In this document: positions 62,124 through 64,000 of the stretch, one piece after another
Position numbering within the stretch: position 1 is the stretch's first letter
Layout: each line of letters begins with the position of its first letter
Source of the DNA: Actinomycetota bacterium
Lineage (GTDB): Bacteria > Actinomycetota > Acidimicrobiia > Acidimicrobiales > RAAP-2
Assembly (NCBI GenBank): GCA_009699875.1
Contig: WLNI01000001.1
Coordinates: 1 to 64,000 of the forward strand
DNA length: 64,000 nucleotides
Direction of reading: 5' to 3'
Made by a program: the position numbers and the translations under genes
Notes under the pieces: model-generated
The model's input: only the letters and a program-made list of their open reading frames with translations
What the model was told of the DNA's origin: nothing
Databases searched by the model: none

Positions 62124-63329
62124 CTACCTCAATTCTTGGCCAAGCTCGGGTCGCAGATTCTTAATTGGGGTTGATCCCTCAGCGTTAGCTGGAACAATCC
62201 ATTGGAAACTCAAGTGTTTTTTTCTCATTGCTCGTCTTTCAATGAGGAACCAACTCCCCACAGCAAACGGGAGAGTGAACAGAAGAGCAATCAACGTATA
62301 GGGAACGAATCCCCACGTATTTACACCCCACACACTCAAAAGACGCTCTACCGGATAGGCGTAAATGTAGACCCCATAGGAATAGTCGTTCAAAGATCCA
62401 ACTTTCTCAAATGGCAGGTGGATACCAAGCCATAGGACTGGGTAGACAAGAAACGGCGCCATCGCTCCCACGCTTGATAAACGAAATGGTCCGACTTGTG
62501 CTCCAAATGGCATCCAGAAACTGGCCACGAAAACCAGGAGTGATGCTAGGGCGATAAGGCCAGAATCCGGAATGAGCTCACGATAAAGATAAATCATCGA
62601 GCCAACTAGAAATATTGGGAGAAAAACCAAAAAGTTCATCGTCACCCAGTTATGAATAACGTTAAATTCTCGGTTCAGTGCGGGATCAATGGTAATCACC
62701 AAGAGAGTTCCCCAAGACAGAGCGGCTGCGAGAACAACCGTAAATCGAAACCGAAAGAGTTTGAGGAAACACAGAAGAGCCAACAAGAGATAGCACCCAA
62801 ATTCGTAGTAGAGCGTCCAGAGCGATCCATTCCATACGTAGTGTCCAATACGGAGTTGAATAATCTCCAAATAAAAATTATTTATTACATACTGAACTGG
62901 TCCGTTTGACAGAAAAAAGTACGCAGAGAGAGTTCCTGGGTGCTTGGACGTATGGGGTAGCCCGAACCAGCCAACAAGGGAAAAAAGGAAAGCCGTCAAA
63001 ACCAGACTCACCCAGAATCCAGGTAGTACTCGCAGGAATCGAGACCAAAGATATCGAGGAACGCTATTTCGATCCGCACTTGAAGCAATTAGATACCCGC
63101 TCAAACTAAAGAAGCCGTAAACGGCAATTGTATCGACTGCAGATTTTTGATTGATGACACCATCGAATCCGTACCCACCAACAGTCCCCGCGTGACAGAT
63201 CAGGACGATGAGAGCCAAAGCAATCCGTAAAAAGTTAAAACTATTCTCTCCAACCCTCAGTGACTCGTGGATAGAGCGAGTACGGCCTGATCGATCTTTT
63301 CCAAACAGCCGCTTGGATGGTTCACTCAT
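62124..63329 (-). CDS. Acyltransferase family 3 (OafA/YrhL-type) membrane protein
   Basis: The 401-residue protein is the classic ten-helix acyltransferase-3 domain: FLRIALALIVLICHAG (with the conserved His near residue 47), FFSLSGYLIASS, RFLRVLPGFWVSL, GSLWTLYYEFGCYLL and SYGVYIYAYPVERLL. It has no SGNH extension. Such enzymes O-acetylate surface glycans or lipids. Preceded by a 39-codon ORF that ends right at its start (TAG-ATG). Confidence 0.87.
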   Translation of the reverse strand: MSEPSKRLFGKDRSGRTRSIHESLRVGENSFNFLRIALALIVLICHAGTVGGYGFDGVINQKSAVDTIAVYGFFSLSGYLIASSADRNSVPRYLWSRFLRVLPGFWVSLVLTAFLFSLVGWFGLPHTSKHPGTLSAYFFLSNGPVQYVINNFYLEIIQLRIGHYVWNGSLWTLYYEFGCYLLLALLCFLKLFRFRFTVVLAAALSWGTLLVITIDPALNREFNVIHNWVTMNFLVFLPIFLVGSMIYLYRELIPDSGLIALASLLVFVASFWMPFGAQVGPFRLSSVGAMAPFLVYPVLWLGIHLPFEKVGSLNDYSYGVYIYAYPVERLLSVWGVNTWGFVPYTLIALLFTLPFAVGSWFLIERRAMRKKHLSFQWIVPANAEGSTPIKNLRPELGQELR

Positions 63330-63449
63330 CTAATCACCGAATGCCCGTATCATTGGGATGAGAAGGCCCCGAGGGATGCGAAATAGATAGATAGGCCACT
63401 TCTGGAGGGTTTCTGGAGATGCTTTCCTTTTACATCCGAGTCGTATCAT
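63330..63449 (-). CDS. 39-codon ORF exactly filling the gap before the acyltransferase gene
   Basis: Reverse-strand frame from the ATG at 63447-63449 to the TAG at 63330-63332. It begins with TGATG overlap to the stop of the upstream gene and its stop directly abuts the acyltransferase ATG. The peptide is basic (MIRLGCKRKASPETLQKW, then PIYLFRIPRGLLIPM, IRAFGD), with a short amphipathic middle. It may be a real small protein, a translational coupling device, or a remnant of a larger gene. Confidence 0.4.
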   Translation of the reverse strand: MIRLGCKRKASPETLQKWPIYLFRIPRGLLIPMIRAFGD

Positions 63450-64000
63450 CAGGGTGCCTTACCGCCAATAAGCGTCACCCCAATAGGCCCTCCACTCGGA
63501 GCATTGCTGATTCCTAGGTATAGAGGTTTGCCTGTTTGATAGCTATGCCACTGAACACATGCGTTTACATCGACAACAACTGATTTCGAGTTCCGATTCA
63601 ACGTATTGAACGTGACTTCGGCGCCTGGAACGCTCGACGTGGAGTTCGTCACAGTGAATCCAGACTGCTCGAAATCCACTTGGCTCGAGAGTTGGAGCCA
63701 CGGGTAGGACTGAAGATCAGTCCCAGTAGGAATTTCGACTTTGAAAACTCTATTCAAACCAGTCCCACTGGTTTCCACTTCACCGGAGAGGTACGAAGGA
63801 AAGACTTTGTAGGGTTTCCCATCAACCTTCACCGTAGTGGGGAGGTTGACCGTATTCACTGTCGACACGGATCCTCCTGGGACAAGAAGAAATGCATATC
63901 CATCTTTCGTAATGCCGTAATACGTCAAGTGTTCCTTAAGGTCTTTCGGTATCCTCATCGTGAATCCAGAGTGTCGAGCTTTCCCAGTTCTAATTATGAA
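63449..64000 (-). CDS. Protein of unknown function, probably 5'-truncated by the right edge
   Basis: The reverse-strand frame ends at 63449 and is open to base 64000. An ATG at 63958 is possible (169 residues) but has only a weak ribosome binding site, and the 14 codons upstream of it are also open, so the true start may be off the window. The product is Ser/Thr/Val/Gly-rich with predicted beta strands (FLLVPGGSVSTVNTVNLP, GAEVTFNTLNRNSKSVVVDV) and one Cys near CVQWHSYQTG, like an extracytoplasmic domain, for example the end of an envelope glycosyltransferase. I do not recognise the family. Confidence 0.6.
   Translation of the reverse strand, partial: FIIRTGKARHSGFTMRIPKDLKEHLTYYGITKDGYAFLLVPGGSVSTVNTVNLPTTVKVDGKPYKVFPSYLSGEVETSGTGLNRVFKVEIPTGTDLQSYPWLQLSSQVDFEQSGFTVTNSTSSVPGAEVTFNTLNRNSKSVVVDVNACVQWHSYQTGKPLYLGISNAPSGGPIGVTLIGGKAP

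Noticed and set aside
62112-62124. GCTC-AAAAA-GAGC hairpin between the convergent genes as a terminator
   Set aside because: The stem is only 4 bp and no T-run follows, so it is too weak to call.
1-64000. tRNA, rRNA, CRISPR array, insertion sequence, prophage or defence system
   Set aside because: Nearly all of the window is assigned to recognisable genes; the few gaps over 100 bp show no cloverleaf, spaced repeats, transposase or phage protein.

Overview
This window is a compact, housekeeping-rich chromosome segment of an actinobacterium. Three lines of evidence support this. Mycothiol genes are present (mshC, mshD). So are the phosphatidylinositol-mannoside genes (pgsA, patA-like, pimA) and an F420-dependent NADP reductase gene. 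Gene order from npdG/mshC/thrS down to aroE follows the arrangement I know from Mycobacterium. The sequence looks only moderately GC-rich and CGA is a common arginine codon, which suggests a deep-branching group such as Acidimicrobiia rather than Mycobacteriales. The class assignment is an inference.

Layout. 1-719: 5' part of a secreted YVTN beta-propeller protein, running off the left edge. 720-1167: the longest gene-free stretch. 1168-2606: acyl carrier protein and ketoacyl-ACP synthase II. 2603-14200 (minus): hisD-C-B-H-A-F, a GroES-like gene, hisI, trpE, ygfZ, trpC-F-B-A as one histidine/tryptophan block; hisG, hisE, trpD and trpG are not here. 14243-25239: mixed strands with nth, mshD, a VIT1-type transporter, small membrane proteins, MaoC protein, menG, menF, a dolichol-phosphate-mannose-synthase-type glycosyltransferase, a flippase-like membrane protein, ppk1 and an FtsW/RodA protein. 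25236-54606 (minus): about 29 kb with every gene on one strand, covering cell-wall synthesis, four aminoacyl-tRNA synthetases, DNA repair (rarA, ruvCAB), stringent response (relA), Sec export (secDF-yajC), pyridoxal phosphate synthesis (pdxST), an M48 protein, and phosphoinositide lipid synthesis. 54655-60429: lipid metabolism (InhA-type reductase, dienoyl-CoA reductase and isomerase), an ABC exporter and CcdA. 60546-64000: AT-richer envelope genes (polytopic membrane protein, OafA-type acyltransferase, a 39-codon ORF, and a partial gene).

Expression signals are unusually readable. At least 14 genes have a TANNNT -10 hexamer exactly 6 or 7 nt before the start codon and no Shine-Dalgarno sequence between, which points to leaderless mRNAs. 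ruvC carries a perfect CGAAC-N4-GTTCG LexA box over its start codon. Six of nine convergent gene pairs share a 4-base palindromic stop (CTAG, TTAA or CTAA), leaving no room for terminators. No rRNA, tRNA, CRISPR array, insertion sequence or phage gene was seen. I found no clearly new multi-gene system; the most unusual items are the regulatory architecture, an M48 protein with a lost zinc ligand and an Asn/Arg/Ser repeat domain, the GroES-like gene inside the his/trp block, and the 39-codon ORF.
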